Assembly (NCBI GenBank): GCA_003151595.1
Contig: PLXW01000048.1
Span: 1 to 64,000, forward strand
Direction: 5' to 3'
Length of the DNA: 64,000 nucleotides
DNA from: Myxococcales bacterium
GTDB lineage: Bacteria > Myxococcota > Polyangia > Polyangiales > Polyangiaceae
Numbering within the stretch: position 1 is the stretch's first letter; each line of letters starts with the position of its first letter. The notes beneath the pieces were generated by a model, which saw only the letters and a program-made list of their open reading frames with translations, had not been told where the DNA came from and made no database searches. A program made the translations under genes and the position numbers. Positions 43,071 through 52,068 of this stretch are shown in pieces.

Positions 43071-43742
43071 ATGATCGACGCTTCCACGACCGACGCGAAG
43101 GACACGGAGCTCGTCGCGTCCGCGCTCGACGGGAACGCCGTTTCCACGCGCGCGCTCGTCGCGCGCCTGTTGCCGGCGATCGAAGCACGCGTGACGCACG
43201 CGCTCCTTCGCTACAAGCGCAAGGAGCAGGTCGCGCAGGTCGTGCCCGATCTCACGCAGCACGTGTTCCTGATGCTCTTCGAGCAGAGCGGGCGGCGCCT
43301 TCGCGCGTGGCAGTCGGAGCTGGGCGCGTCGCTCCCGACGTTCGTGGGGTTGATCGCCGAGCGCGAGGTCATCGCCGTGCTTCGGCGCCAGCGCCGCAAC
43401 CCGTGGACCGAAGCGCCGACCGATCACGACGAGCTCGCGCGGTGTGCCGGCGGCGGTGGCGATGAAGAAACGCACCTCACCAACCGACAGCTCCTCGACG
43501 CCGTGCTCGATCGCGCGCTGGCGACGCTCGACGAGCGCGGTCTCGCGCTCTTTCAGCGCCTCGTGGTGGACGAAGCCGACTGCGGCGTCGTCGCCGGCGA
43601 GATGAAGACCACGCTCGGCGCGCTCTACATGTGGAAGAGCCGGTTCGCGAAGCTCGTTCAAGAGATCGCGCAGGAGATGGATCACGAGCCATCGCGCGCG
43701 CGCCCGTCGGTTGGCCTGCAACCGGCATGGAGGGTCCGATGA
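43071..43742 (+). CDS. ECF-type RNA polymerase sigma factor
   Basis: 223 residues with sigma-70 region 2 (about 30-105: VVPDLTQHVFLMLFEQ, WQSELGASLPTFVGLIAEREVIAVLRRQ) and region 4 (about 150-205: LDERGLALFQRLVVDEADCGVVAGEMKTTLGALYMWKSRF). The stop overlaps the next start as ATGA (43739-43742), which suggests coupling with the putative anti-sigma gene. Recognition group is unclear from sequence alone. Confidence 0.8.
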   Translation: MIDASTTDAKDTELVASALDGNAVSTRALVARLLPAIEARVTHALLRYKRKEQVAQVVPDLTQHVFLMLFEQSGRRLRAWQSELGASLPTFVGLIAEREVIAVLRRQRRNPWTEAPTDHDELARCAGGGGDEETHLTNRQLLDAVLDRALATLDERGLALFQRLVVDEADCGVVAGEMKTTLGALYMWKSRFAKLVQEIAQEMDHEPSRARPSVGLQPAWRVR

Positions 43743-44386
43743 ATCACGACCTCCTCCGGCAAGTCGGGGCGCGGGCTCGGGCGCGCGAGGCCGGCGCGCG
43801 ACGCATCGAAGAGTCGTGCGTGAACGGGGCGCGCGCCGCCGATCACGATCGGATCCTCTCGGCGCTCGACGCGCAGCGATCCGCCGAGCTCCGAGCCGAG
43901 GCTCCTTGCAGCGCGCGCGTGCGACGGTTCGCGGTGCCGACGAAGGGGTGGGTCGCCGCGACCGCCGCCACCTTCGCCGCGGCCGCCGCGGTCGTGCTTG
44001 CGATCCGCGTGGGCCCGGCGAGCGAAGCCGGTCCGATGGATTACACGGTCTCGGTGACCGGGCGAGTGGAGGCGACGCGCTCCGCGCCGGCCGTACCGCA
44101 CACGACGCTCGAGGCGCGCGACGACGCGATGCAAGAGGTCGTCGTCCGTCCGCGCGAAGCCAACCACGCGAAGGTCGTCGCCAGCGTGCTCGTCGATCGC
44201 GCAGGCTCGCGCGTCCCGAGCGGCATCGCTCCCGAGATCTCGGAGCTCGGCGCCGTCCGCTTCGACGTCCCGGGGCCCATGCTTCACGGCGCGACGGCGC
44301 TGATCGTCGTCCTCGCGTCGCCCGAGAACGGGCGTGATGCCGCGGAGATCCGCATTCCGGTGGAACGCGGCGCAGAAAAAAACTGA
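43739..44386 (+). CDS. Putative anti-sigma factor, single-pass membrane protein
   Basis: 215 residues from the ATG at 43739 (in the ATGA overlap), behind a GGAGGG site. A cytoplasmic N-terminal half with Arg/Ala-rich helices, one transmembrane helix at about 75-96 (WVAATAATFAAAAAVVLAIRV), and an extracytoplasmic part with beta-rich segments (MDYTVSVTGRVEATRS, VVVRPREANHAKVVASVLVDRAG, LIVVLASPENGRDAAEIRIPV). No zinc-binding HxxxCxxC is seen. The context next to an ECF sigma factor suggests an anti-sigma role; unproven. Confidence 0.6.
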   Translation: MNHDLLRQVGARARAREAGARRIEESCVNGARAADHDRILSALDAQRSAELRAEAPCSARVRRFAVPTKGWVAATAATFAAAAAVVLAIRVGPASEAGPMDYTVSVTGRVEATRSAPAVPHTTLEARDDAMQEVVVRPREANHAKVVASVLVDRAGSRVPSGIAPEISELGAVRFDVPGPMLHGATALIVVLASPENGRDAAEIRIPVERGAEKN

Positions 44387-44523
44387 GACGCCGTTAGGTT
44401 CGGGCGCCCGCGTCGTATGAGCGGGTACATCGTGCGAGGGGTCAGCATTCGCGCCCTCCCCGCCTCGAAACACACTCCACACCATCGACCTCGCGCCAGG
44501 CGAAGGAACTAGAGGGCACCATC

Positions 44524-45111
44524 ATGAACAAGATCTTCTTTGCAGCAGCGTCCGTCGTCGCCATGGGTCTCTTCGGATGTGCGGCCGACACGACGTCGTC
44601 CGACGCGGAGTCGACGTCGTCGGCCCTCAAGAGCCAGGCGCCGGTCGTCGGCGAGTTCGCCCACTGCGGCGGCAACATCAAGAACGCGCCGGTCTGTGCG
44701 ACGGGCCTCAAGTGTGATCTCAACCTCATCGCCGACACCGGCGGGATCTGCGTCAAGAACGGCTGGGGCAATCACTGCGGCGGCAACATCAAGAACGCGC
44801 CGACGTGCGACCCCGGTCTCGAGTGCGTGCTGAACCCGAGCCGACCCGACGTAGGCGGCACGTGCGACTACGCGCAGTACGGCCAGTCGTGCGGTGGCTT
44901 CATCGCCTCGGCGGTCGAGTGCGGCGCGGGGCTCCAGTGCTCGCATGTCACGGCCGACGGCACGCGCATCAACCCGGACCTCCCGGGCGTTTGCCTCGAA
45001 GGGCCCGGACAGGCGTGCGGCGGCAACATGACGACGGCGAAGGCCTGCGCGGGCGGGCTGACCTGCACGGGTCGCCAGCCGGTGGGCGACGTCGGCGGCA
45101 CCTGTCAGTGA
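44524..45111 (+). CDS. Secreted protein with four tandem Cys-rich repeats
   Basis: 195 residues. Lipoprotein signal MNKIFFAAASVVAMGLFGC, then four repeats of about 38 residues. The pattern is CGG(N/F)-x7-C-x4-GL-x-C-x-n-(D/G)xGxC; e.g. HCGGNIKNAPVCATGLKCDL, HCGGNIKNAPTCDPGLEC, SCGGFIASAVECGAGLQC, ACGGNMTTAKACAGGLTC. Repeats 1 and 2 share about 29 identical bases near 44662 and 44776 (114-bp period), so that duplication is recent. Secreted disulphide-rich repeat protein; role unknown. Confidence 0.72.
   Translation: MNKIFFAAASVVAMGLFGCAADTTSSDAESTSSALKSQAPVVGEFAHCGGNIKNAPVCATGLKCDLNLIADTGGICVKNGWGNHCGGNIKNAPTCDPGLECVLNPSRPDVGGTCDYAQYGQSCGGFIASAVECGAGLQCSHVTADGTRINPDLPGVCLEGPGQACGGNMTTAKACAGGLTCTGRQPVGDVGGTCQ
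44662..44805 (+). repeat. Two near-identical segments, 114-bp period
   Basis: ACTGCGGCGGCAACATCAAG and the following nine bases recur 114 bp apart (starting near 44663 and 44777), encoding the HCGGNIKNAP starts of repeats 1 and 2 of the Cys-rich protein. The identity marks a recent in-frame duplication of 38 codons. Confidence 0.7.
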
Positions 45112-45149
45112 CGGTCTGAAGGCCGCGTTCGCACAGTGCGCGTCGAGGT

Positions 45150-45842
45150 CTACGTCACGCCGAGCGCGACGAGCGCCGGCTCGGTCAACGGCTCGATGGA
45201 GCGCATCGCGGTTTCGACTGCGAGGCGCTCGTCGGCCGTGAGCCGTGCGACGCCCACGCGCGCGCGGATGGCGTCGAGGCGCGCCGCGATCTCGGCGGCG
45301 TGCGCGTAGCCCGAGACGAACGGACCGCGCGCGAGCTCGCGTAGGAAGTGGTCCATGCGCGCGGCGAAGTCCGCGGGGACCTCGCGATCGCGCGTGCGGA
45401 AGTGGAGGCGCGCGGCCTCCTGGGTCGCGTCGTCGCGCGTCGCTTCGTCGAGGTCGGCGCGCAAAGAAGACAGCAGTGCACCATCGCCGCGTCGCACGAG
45501 GGCGCCGTCGAGCGCCATCTCCCACGCGACGTGCGCGAAGAGCGTGATCCGCGGAGCGCCGACGGTCGCCAGCGCGTCGCGCGTCGTTCGCTCTCCCTCC
45601 GTGAACGCCGACGACGCGTGGAACGACGCATCGAACGCGGCGTGATGCGCGATGCCCGCGAGCACGCGCTCCACTCGCGGCTCTTCGCTCGCGACGGGCG
45701 TGAGCGCGGGGCGCGCGCGACGATTCGCCATGCGCCAGAGATCCGGCAGCATCGCGCCCACGGCGGCGAGGTCGCTCGCGAGATCGCGCTTCGCGACGAC
45801 GTAGTGAAGGACGAAGTTCGCGATGGGAGGAAGGTAGCGCAA
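45150..45842 (-). CDS. Hypothetical protein, possibly ACP-phosphodiesterase-like
   Basis: 230 residues with a TTG start at 45842. It is helical with conserved-looking His/Asp pairs: PPIANFVLHYVVAKRDLASDLAAVGAMLPDLW near the N-terminus, GIAHHAAFDASFHASSAF, and VAWEMALDGALVRR. The opening resembles metal-dependent ACP phosphodiesterase/phospholipase-type proteins with the GN(L)xxD(F/W) arrangement, but I do not assign function with confidence. Divergent from a serine hydrolase gene with only 18 bp between starts. Confidence 0.45.
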   Translation of the reverse strand: MRYLPPIANFVLHYVVAKRDLASDLAAVGAMLPDLWRMANRRARPALTPVASEEPRVERVLAGIAHHAAFDASFHASSAFTEGERTTRDALATVGAPRITLFAHVAWEMALDGALVRRGDGALLSSLRADLDEATRDDATQEAARLHFRTRDREVPADFAARMDHFLRELARGPFVSGYAHAAEIAARLDAIRARVGVARLTADERLAVETAMRSIEPLTEPALVALGVT

Positions 45843-45860
45843 CGGTCTACTCTGCGGGCC

Positions 45861-47411
45861 GTGCGCCGCCGAATCCCGCTCGCTTCCGTCATCTCTCTCC
45901 TCCTTGCGTCGTGTGCCGGGTCGAACCCCTCGGCGCCGTCACCCGTCGTGCCCGCTCCGCCGCCCGCCGCCGCGCCCCGCGTCGTCGCGCCGCCCGTCGC
46001 GCGATCGCTGACCGGCATCTGGCTTGGGACGCTCCCCACGGGAGGCAAAGGGTTGCGCCTCCAGCTCCATCTCGATCTCGCGCAGACGCCGCCGACGTGC
46101 GCGCTCGACAGTCTGGATCAGCATGCGCTCGGCATTCCGTGCGGTGACGTCCTCGCTTCCTCGACGTCGCTCGCGCTGAACGTGCCCGACGTCCACGGCA
46201 CGCTGAAGGGGACGGTCTCCGCCGACGGCGACACGGTGGACGCGACCTGGTCTCAAGGCGGACGCGATCTGGCGTTCGCGCTCACGCGGCAAGCGGCGGC
46301 GATCGACGCGCCCAAGGAGGCGATCGATCCGGCCATTCCCCCCGTCGAGGTCGCGAAGCTCGACGCCGTGCTCGACGCGGATCTCGCGAAGGCGCTGGCC
46401 AGCGGCGAACTCGCTCCGGCGACGGGCGGCGGCGTGACGATCGGCGTCTTCTCGCACGGTGCGCGGCGCATCCTGAGCTACGGCGCGGCGAAGCCCGACT
46501 CGGTCTTCGAGATCGGGTCGATCACCAAGACGTTCACGGGCCTCGTCCTCGCTCAGATGGTCGCGCAGGAGAAAGCGAAGCTCGACGAGCCGGTGCGCGC
46601 GCTCCTTCCGCCGGGCACGGTCGCCGCTCCCGCGTCGGGCGCCGAGATCACGCTGCTCGATCTCAGCGCGCAACGCTCGGGCCTCCCACGCCTCCCCGAC
46701 AACCACAAGCCCGCCGACGAGACCAACCCGTACGCCGACTACGACGTGAAGGCGCTCTATGCCTACGTGGCGAAGCACGGGGTCGCGCTCCCGGCCAAAC
46801 CGGAGTTCGGATACAGCAACCTGGGGGTAGGCCTCTTGGGTCAGGCCCTCGCCGAGCGCGCACACACGACGTACGAGGCGCTCCTGCGGAGAGAGGTCAC
46901 GGGGCCTCTCGGAATGCGCGAGACGGCCATCACGCTTTCTCCCTCCATGACCGCGCGGTTCATTCCCGGTCACGACGGGAGCCACAAGCCGGCGCGCGCG
47001 TGGGACATCGTGGCGCTCGCCGGCGCCGGCGCGATCCGGTCGACCGCGAGCGACATGCTGATCTACCTCGAGGCACAGCTCCACCCCGATCACTTGCCTG
47101 CGACCACGCGCGCGACTCCCGAAGGAAAGACGCTCGCGGCCTCCATCGCCGCCTCGCACGAGCCGCGGGGCGACGTCGGCGACGGGATGCACATCGCGCT
47201 CAACTGGTTCCGCATCGACGAGACGGGGAGCTACTGGCACAACGGCGCGACGGGCGGGTACAGCGCCTTTGCCATCTTCAACCCGGAGAACGATTTCGCG
47301 GTGGTGGTGCTGAGCAACACCTCGGTCAGCGATGACAGCTTCGCGGACACGCTCGGCAAGCACGTCGCTCAGCGACTCACAGGGAAACCCGCGGTGTCGC
47401 TGGCGCCCTGA
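45861..47411 (+). CDS. Beta-lactamase-fold serine hydrolase lipoprotein
   Basis: 516 residues from the GTG at 45861. Lipoprotein signal (VRRRIPLASVISLLLASC) and Pro/Ala linker. The N-terminal beta domain (about 45-140) precedes a class C/PBP-like beta-lactamase-family (PF00144) domain with the three motifs: SxxK as SITK (FEIGSITKTFTG, about 217), YxN as YSN (FGYSNLGVGLLGQ), and HxG as HNG (SYWHNGATGGYSAFA). Typical role: D-Ala-D-Ala carboxypeptidase, esterase or peptidase. Exported. Converges on the PEGA kinase gene, 7 bp apart. Confidence 0.85.
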   Translation: MRRRIPLASVISLLLASCAGSNPSAPSPVVPAPPPAAAPRVVAPPVARSLTGIWLGTLPTGGKGLRLQLHLDLAQTPPTCALDSLDQHALGIPCGDVLASSTSLALNVPDVHGTLKGTVSADGDTVDATWSQGGRDLAFALTRQAAAIDAPKEAIDPAIPPVEVAKLDAVLDADLAKALASGELAPATGGGVTIGVFSHGARRILSYGAAKPDSVFEIGSITKTFTGLVLAQMVAQEKAKLDEPVRALLPPGTVAAPASGAEITLLDLSAQRSGLPRLPDNHKPADETNPYADYDVKALYAYVAKHGVALPAKPEFGYSNLGVGLLGQALAERAHTTYEALLRREVTGPLGMRETAITLSPSMTARFIPGHDGSHKPARAWDIVALAGAGAIRSTASDMLIYLEAQLHPDHLPATTRATPEGKTLAASIAASHEPRGDVGDGMHIALNWFRIDETGSYWHNGATGGYSAFAIFNPENDFAVVVLSNTSVSDDSFADTLGKHVAQRLTGKPAVSLAP

Positions 47412-47418
47412 GGCGCGT

Positions 47419-49119
47419 TCAGTACGGATTCGCCGGCAGCGCGCCCGGTGACTCGGGCGGCTCGCCGTGTCGTCGTCCGCTCTTCTTCGGCGTAGGCGTC
47501 GATTCGTTCAGCCACACATCGACAGCGGCGGGCGCGCTCTCGTCGATCGTCACCGTCTCGTCGTCGTAGCCGTCGGCGTGCACCGTGATCGTCTGGAGCG
47601 TGCCGCGGGGCGGACGCGGGATCGCGCGAACGCCTGGGAGGAGAGCGATTCCGTTCACGACGAGCACGGCCTTGTCAGGGATCACCTTGAAGAGGATGGA
47701 GGGAGCCGCGGCGTTCACTGTGGCCGTCGCGCGCGGCGGCGGCGGTGAGAGAACCTTCGCGGGCGGACTGGCCACGATCGCCGACGTCGTCCGGGTCAGC
47801 GGCTGCATCGACTTCCAGACCCAGAAGCCCCCCGTCCCGAGCGCGACGGCCGCGATCACGCCGAGCGCCGCGGCCACCGCGTAATGCGATCCCGACGGAG
47901 CGCGCGGCGCAGGAGCGACGACGACGGCGGGCGCGCGCGGCGGCGCCACTCGGAGCGCGCGCGACGACTCGTAGGGGGCCGCGGATCCGTGCCCCATCGA
48001 CTTGATGCCGCTCGGCGTGGGGCTGGGCGACGACCGCACCGAGCTCTCCGCCGGCAGCAGGCGATCGCTCGTCTCTCCGCGCTGGAGGATCGCCATGGTC
48101 GCGCGCCGGATCTTCTCGCGCCGCTTCTCGACGTCTACGCCGATTCGCTCGCGCACGATCTCGGCGACGTGCGATTGCGTCACCACCGCGCCCCCTTTGG
48201 CGAGCCACTCCTCGAGCGCCAGTCGCATCTGGTCCATCGTCTGGTAGCGGTGCAGTGGCTGCGGGGCCATCGCGCGAAGGACGATGCGCTCGAGATCGTG
48301 CGCGTAGCCGCGGACCACGCGCGACGGAGGCGCGAACGTCCCCTTGATGAGCTCCTGCATCACCTGGTGCTCCCCTTCGCCGCGGAACGGTTGCCTACCC
48401 GTGGTCACCTCGTAGAGCACGCAGCCGAGCGAGAACACGTCGCTCCGGCGATCGATGCCCCCGCCGGTGACCTGCTCCGGCGCCATGTACGCGACCTTCC
48501 CTTTGAGCTGGCCCGCGGAGGTCGCCTGATGCGACGCGCCGATCGCCTTCGCGACTCCGAAGTCGGTGACCTTCACGTTGCCGTCGAGCGCGAGGAGCAA
48601 ATTGTGCGGCGAGACGTCGCGGTGCACGACGTCGAGCGATCGCCCTTCATCGTCGGTGAGGTTGTGCGCGGCGTGGAGCCCGGCGGCGGCGTCGGCCACG
48701 ATGCGCGCCGCGACGCGCGCCTCGAGTGACGGGACGATCCCTCCCGCTTTCGAGATCTGGGAGAGCGAGTCGCCGTACACCCACTCCATCGCGATGTAGA
48801 CGACGCCGCGTTCCTCGCCGAGATCGTAGATCTCGACCACGTTCGGATGGCGTGCGCGCGACGCGATCCGCGCTTCGTCGACGAGCATTCGTTCGAACTC
48901 GGGATCGCTCGCGAGGTGCGGGAGGATCGTCTTGATGGCGACGAGCTTGGTGAACCCGTGCTGTCCGTTCAGCCGCGCGGCCCACACCCGCGCCATGCCG
49001 CCGACCGCGATGGGGGCCAGCAGCTCGTAGCGACCGAGGCAGGTGCCGCGCGCGAGCAGCTCGGACGCGAAGGGGTCGCGCTCACCGGCGTGAGGATCGG
49101 CGGCGCGCGATTCATCCAT
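47419..49119 (-). CDS. Ser/Thr protein kinase with PEGA domain
   Basis: 566 residues from the ATG at 49119 (MDESRAADPH), preceded by GAAGGA. The kinase domain (about 30-300) has Lys63, HRD 166-168, DFG 186-188 and an APE triplet near 214. A long Pro/Ala/Ser-rich linker leads to one transmembrane helix (about 425-448, HYAVAAALGVIAAVALGTGGFWVW), then an extracytoplasmic PEGA-type beta domain (about 475-545: ILFKVIPDKAVLVVNGIALLPG, LQTITVHADGYDDETVTIDES). PEGA is thought to bind cell-wall-associated ligands. Upstream lie the FecR/sigma genes on the same strand. Confidence 0.9.
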   Translation of the reverse strand: MDESRAADPHAGERDPFASELLARGTCLGRYELLAPIAVGGMARVWAARLNGQHGFTKLVAIKTILPHLASDPEFERMLVDEARIASRARHPNVVEIYDLGEERGVVYIAMEWVYGDSLSQISKAGGIVPSLEARVAARIVADAAAGLHAAHNLTDDEGRSLDVVHRDVSPHNLLLALDGNVKVTDFGVAKAIGASHQATSAGQLKGKVAYMAPEQVTGGGIDRRSDVFSLGCVLYEVTTGRQPFRGEGEHQVMQELIKGTFAPPSRVVRGYAHDLERIVLRAMAPQPLHRYQTMDQMRLALEEWLAKGGAVVTQSHVAEIVRERIGVDVEKRREKIRRATMAILQRGETSDRLLPAESSVRSSPSPTPSGIKSMGHGSAAPYESSRALRVAPPRAPAVVVAPAPRAPSGSHYAVAAALGVIAAVALGTGGFWVWKSMQPLTRTTSAIVASPPAKVLSPPPPRATATVNAAAPSILFKVIPDKAVLVVNGIALLPGVRAIPRPPRGTLQTITVHADGYDDETVTIDESAPAAVDVWLNESTPTPKKSGRRHGEPPESPGALPANPY

Positions 49120-49239
49120 TCCTTCGGAGGAAGTTACACGCGTGCCTCGGCGTTTCCACGCGAGGCGCCATCGGTCCGTCGTATGGCGCGTTCGGTCCAT
49201 GCGCCGGCGCACGCGAGCGCCTCGGATGCGCAGCGTGGT

Positions 49240-50280
49240 TCAGCGCTCGTCGGCGTCGATGAGGTGCTGCGCTTCCGCGCGCCGGAGGCCTTCGGGATAG
49301 GCCCGAAGGTACTTCACTGCGAGGGTGGCGGCGCCCTCGGTGTCCCCGAGTTGCGACCGCGCCACGGCCCGAAGGAACGCGGCGTCCTCGCAGCGTGAGT
49401 CGGTGGGGTAGTCGTGGATGAACGATGCGAACCGCGTGTCGGCGTCGCCGAACTGACCGGCGCTGAAGCGCGACATTGCATCGTCGAAGCGCTCCGCGGC
49501 GCCCGCCACGATCGGACGTTGCAGTGTCGCGTGCGTCGGGTGGCTCGCGATCGAAGCGGCTTCGCGCGACCCGCCGTCCGGTACAGCGGGCTCATCGATC
49601 ACCGGTGACGTCCACCGATCGCCGGCGAGCAACATCAGCTCGTTCTGCCCGCCGAGTCGTAGCGCGACGGTTCCCGAAGAGACGGTCACGCTCTTGGTGC
49701 GGTTCACAGCCACGTCGACCACGAATTGCGTCCCGTGCACTTCGACTTCACCGTCCGGGAGCGCAACGGAGAAACGCTGACCCGGCTCGAGGTGGGCCAC
49801 CTTGAACGCCACGCGTCCCTCTTCGAGCGCGACGACGGTCGCGGCGCCGCTCGCGCGGATGTTCCAGCGCGCGGCCGCTTCGGGGGCGACGTGAAAGAGC
49901 GGACCCGCGGCGATGCTCGCGCTCGGGGGCGCCGGCGTGCTCGGCTTGGCCCGCCAGTGAGACGCGAGGAGGAGCGCTCCGACTCCGAGCAGAGCCACGG
50001 CTGCGAACATCGGGGCGCGACGCGCGAGGGGGGCGTGGGTCACGTGTCGATTCGCTTCGCGCAGGATCGAGGCGCGCACGCGATGTCGTGCGATCGGCGT
50101 CTGCGACCGAACCGGCAGCGCGCGCATCGTCTCGCGGACCGCTTCCAGATCCGAGAGCGCACGGCGGCATTCGAGGCAGCGCGTCAGATGACGCTCGAAC
50201 GATTCCCGATCGGCGTCTCCCAGGCGCCGATCCTCCAGCGCCTCCGCTTCCCACACTCGAGGGCAAACGGGGGGCTTCAT
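49240..50280 (-). CDS. FecR-type anti-sigma factor with TPR tail
   Basis: 346 residues. The N-terminus has a zinc-finger-like anti-sigma motif His31-x3-Cys35-x2-Cys38 (ERHLTRCLECRRAL). One transmembrane helix at about 88-108, then a FecR-like beta domain (FKVAHLEPGQRFSVALPDGEVEVHGTQFVVDVAVNRTKSVTVSSGTVAL) and a C-terminal TPR-like part (FDDAMSRFSAGQFGDADTRFASFIHDYPTD, KYLRAYPEGLRRAEAQHL). The start overlaps the sigma-factor stop as ATGA. This is the standard cell-surface ECF anti-sigma layout, but with a TPR C-terminus. Confidence 0.82.
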   Translation of the reverse strand: MKPPVCPRVWEAEALEDRRLGDADRESFERHLTRCLECRRALSDLEAVRETMRALPVRSQTPIARHRVRASILREANRHVTHAPLARRAPMFAAVALLGVGALLLASHWRAKPSTPAPPSASIAAGPLFHVAPEAAARWNIRASGAATVVALEEGRVAFKVAHLEPGQRFSVALPDGEVEVHGTQFVVDVAVNRTKSVTVSSGTVALRLGGQNELMLLAGDRWTSPVIDEPAVPDGGSREAASIASHPTHATLQRPIVAGAAERFDDAMSRFSAGQFGDADTRFASFIHDYPTDSRCEDAAFLRAVARSQLGDTEGAATLAVKYLRAYPEGLRRAEAQHLIDADER

Positions 50281-50849
50281 TCGTGCTCCTCGAGCGCGTG
50301 CCGGAGCTCGCGACGCGCGTGATGGACGCGTGTCCAGACGGTCGCCACGGGAATCGCCAGAGCGGCCGCGGCGTCGTCGCCGCTCAACCCTTCGAGCACC
50401 ACCAGCACGAAGGCCTCGCGCTTGCGCGGCGAGAGATCGTCGAGCGCGCGCTGCGCACGGAGCCCTTGAACGTTGAGGTCGAAGCACTCCGCGGGAGTCG
50501 GCGGCTCCTCCTCGATCCGTTCGTTCGTCCAGCGCAGCAACCGTTCGAGCGTACGTCCCACCCCGCGCCGATGGCGCCGCGCCACCATCGCTGCGAGCCC
50601 GAACAGCCAGGGCCTCACCGCGCTGTCTTCCCGGAACCGACGCGCGGCCTGCAGCACGTCGAGGAACGTCTGCTGCACGAGGTCGTCGACGTCGCCCGCG
50701 GGGATGCCCAGACGAACGAGGAAGCGATGCACTTCGTCCCCGTGACGATCGAAGAGGACGCCGAGCCCGCTCAGATCGCCGCGCTGGATCGCGGCGATCG
50801 GAGACGTCCCTGCGAGGGCGAACAGGTCGCGACGAGCCACCGGCGTCAC
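50277..50849 (-). CDS. ECF sigma factor of the FecR operon
   Basis: 190 residues from the GTG at 50849, which overlaps the upstream stop as GTGA. Sigma region 2 (about 30-90: LGVLFDRHGDEVHRFLVRLGIPAGDVDDLVQQTFLDVLQAARRF) and region 4 (about 125-185: RAQRALDDLSPRKREAFVLVVLEGLSGDDAAAALAIPVATVWTRVHHARRELR). It is followed by the FecR-type anti-sigma through an ATGA overlap. Together they form a three-gene translationally coupled operon with the barrel protein. Confidence 0.85.
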   Translation of the reverse strand: MTPVARRDLFALAGTSPIAAIQRGDLSGLGVLFDRHGDEVHRFLVRLGIPAGDVDDLVQQTFLDVLQAARRFREDSAVRPWLFGLAAMVARRHRRGVGRTLERLLRWTNERIEEEPPTPAECFDLNVQGLRAQRALDDLSPRKREAFVLVVLEGLSGDDAAAALAIPVATVWTRVHHARRELRHALEEHE

Positions 50850-51856
50850 GGCACGAACCCAGTCTCGGCGCCCAGGGAGAAGGCGATCGTGAAACGTGGG
50901 AACGGCGCCAGGTCCGCGTACTCGGGTGTGTGACCGGCGAGACCGACCTGCGCGTCGATCTGACCACGGAAACGAAGAGGACCAATACGCGGCGCAATGC
51001 ATCCCAGCATCGCGCCCAGCCGCGGATCGACGGACGAGTCGGTATGGCGAAGGACACCATCGACGCTCGGGCGAGGTCCTTCTTCGGACGCGTAGAAGAC
51101 CCCGATCGTCCCACCGAACATGACCGTGACCGGCCCCCACGGCGCGCGGCGCGCCGCGAGCACGCTCACGCCGCTGGCACTGAGACTGGAATGCACCGTC
51201 GCCCCCGCCGCGTCGTGCTCGGGCTCGACGCGCCCCACCAACGCGAGCTCCCATCCGCGCGTGAGATAGCCCGCTTCGAGCTGAGCTACACCACCCGGAC
51301 CTCCGGCTCCGGCCGTCACACCTGCGCCGAGGGCGACGATCGGACCGGCTGCGTCGTCGACCTTGCGAGGCAGTTGGTCCACGGGCAAGTCCGGGGGCAG
51401 ATCCGCAGGGTCGTCGTTTTTCCAGGCCGTGGGCTCCGCGCGCGCAGAAACCGTGGGCGCGGCCGCGAGGGGCGGACGTGACGCCGCTGCCGCGAGCGGT
51501 TCATCCGGCGCGGGCACAGTTACGAGGAGCGCTTGCACGACGGACTTCAGCTCCACCGGACTCGTGATCCGGCGCGTGGCCGTTCGATCATCAGGCGTCG
51601 TGAACGTGACGTCCGCGCCGCGCTCGTCGGCGTCGACCACGATCTCGCGACAGTCGTCGCCGGGGCGTGATCGCGCAGCGACGAGATGGTCGACGTCGCT
51701 GACTGCCCCGCGCCACGACGCGGCTCCGTCGGCCATCGCCGTACGCAGTCGCACCACGCATCGCGGCTCAGCCGATGCGACCGCGCAGGTCGTCACGATC
51801 GCGAAAGCCCCGAAGGCCGCCGACAATCCATGCAGACAGGTGTTCGTCGCGCGCAT
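50846..51856 (-). CDS. Putative outer-membrane beta-barrel protein
   Basis: 336 residues. Signal peptide MRATNTCLHGLSAAFGAFAIVTTCAVASA. The first mature half resembles a small polar domain (RCVVRLRTAMADG, DCREIVVDADERGADVTFTTPD), followed by a Pro/Ala linker. The C-terminal half (about 170-336) has alternating strand segments ending in an aromatic/hydrophobic final strand (WELALVGRVEP, GPVTVMFGGTIGVFY, RFTIAFSLGAETGFVP), typical of a barrel. It is the first gene of an operon with the ECF sigma and FecR genes. Confidence 0.6.
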   Translation of the reverse strand: MRATNTCLHGLSAAFGAFAIVTTCAVASAEPRCVVRLRTAMADGAASWRGAVSDVDHLVAARSRPGDDCREIVVDADERGADVTFTTPDDRTATRRITSPVELKSVVQALLVTVPAPDEPLAAAASRPPLAAAPTVSARAEPTAWKNDDPADLPPDLPVDQLPRKVDDAAGPIVALGAGVTAGAGGPGGVAQLEAGYLTRGWELALVGRVEPEHDAAGATVHSSLSASGVSVLAARRAPWGPVTVMFGGTIGVFYASEEGPRPSVDGVLRHTDSSVDPRLGAMLGCIAPRIGPLRFRGQIDAQVGLAGHTPEYADLAPFPRFTIAFSLGAETGFVP

Positions 51857-52068
51857 CGCTTCACTGTCTATCCCCCGCTGGAGCGGGAAACCTTCATGAA
51901 CAAAAGTAAAAAAAAGAAATGAAGCTTTGAGTCCTCAGCGGCGGACACGTTCCGAAAGGCAATTCCTTCGCCGATGCTCACCGCGCATACCACGCACCTT
52001 CGTCGTCCGCCCGCTGTCGTCAAAGAGACACAACTCGGACGAGCACCGCTCGCGGCGTCCGGAGTCTG

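Noticed and set aside
51895..51922. Lys-rich short reading frame MNKSKKKK
   Set aside because: Only eight codons in an AT-rich promoter region with no conservation evidence.
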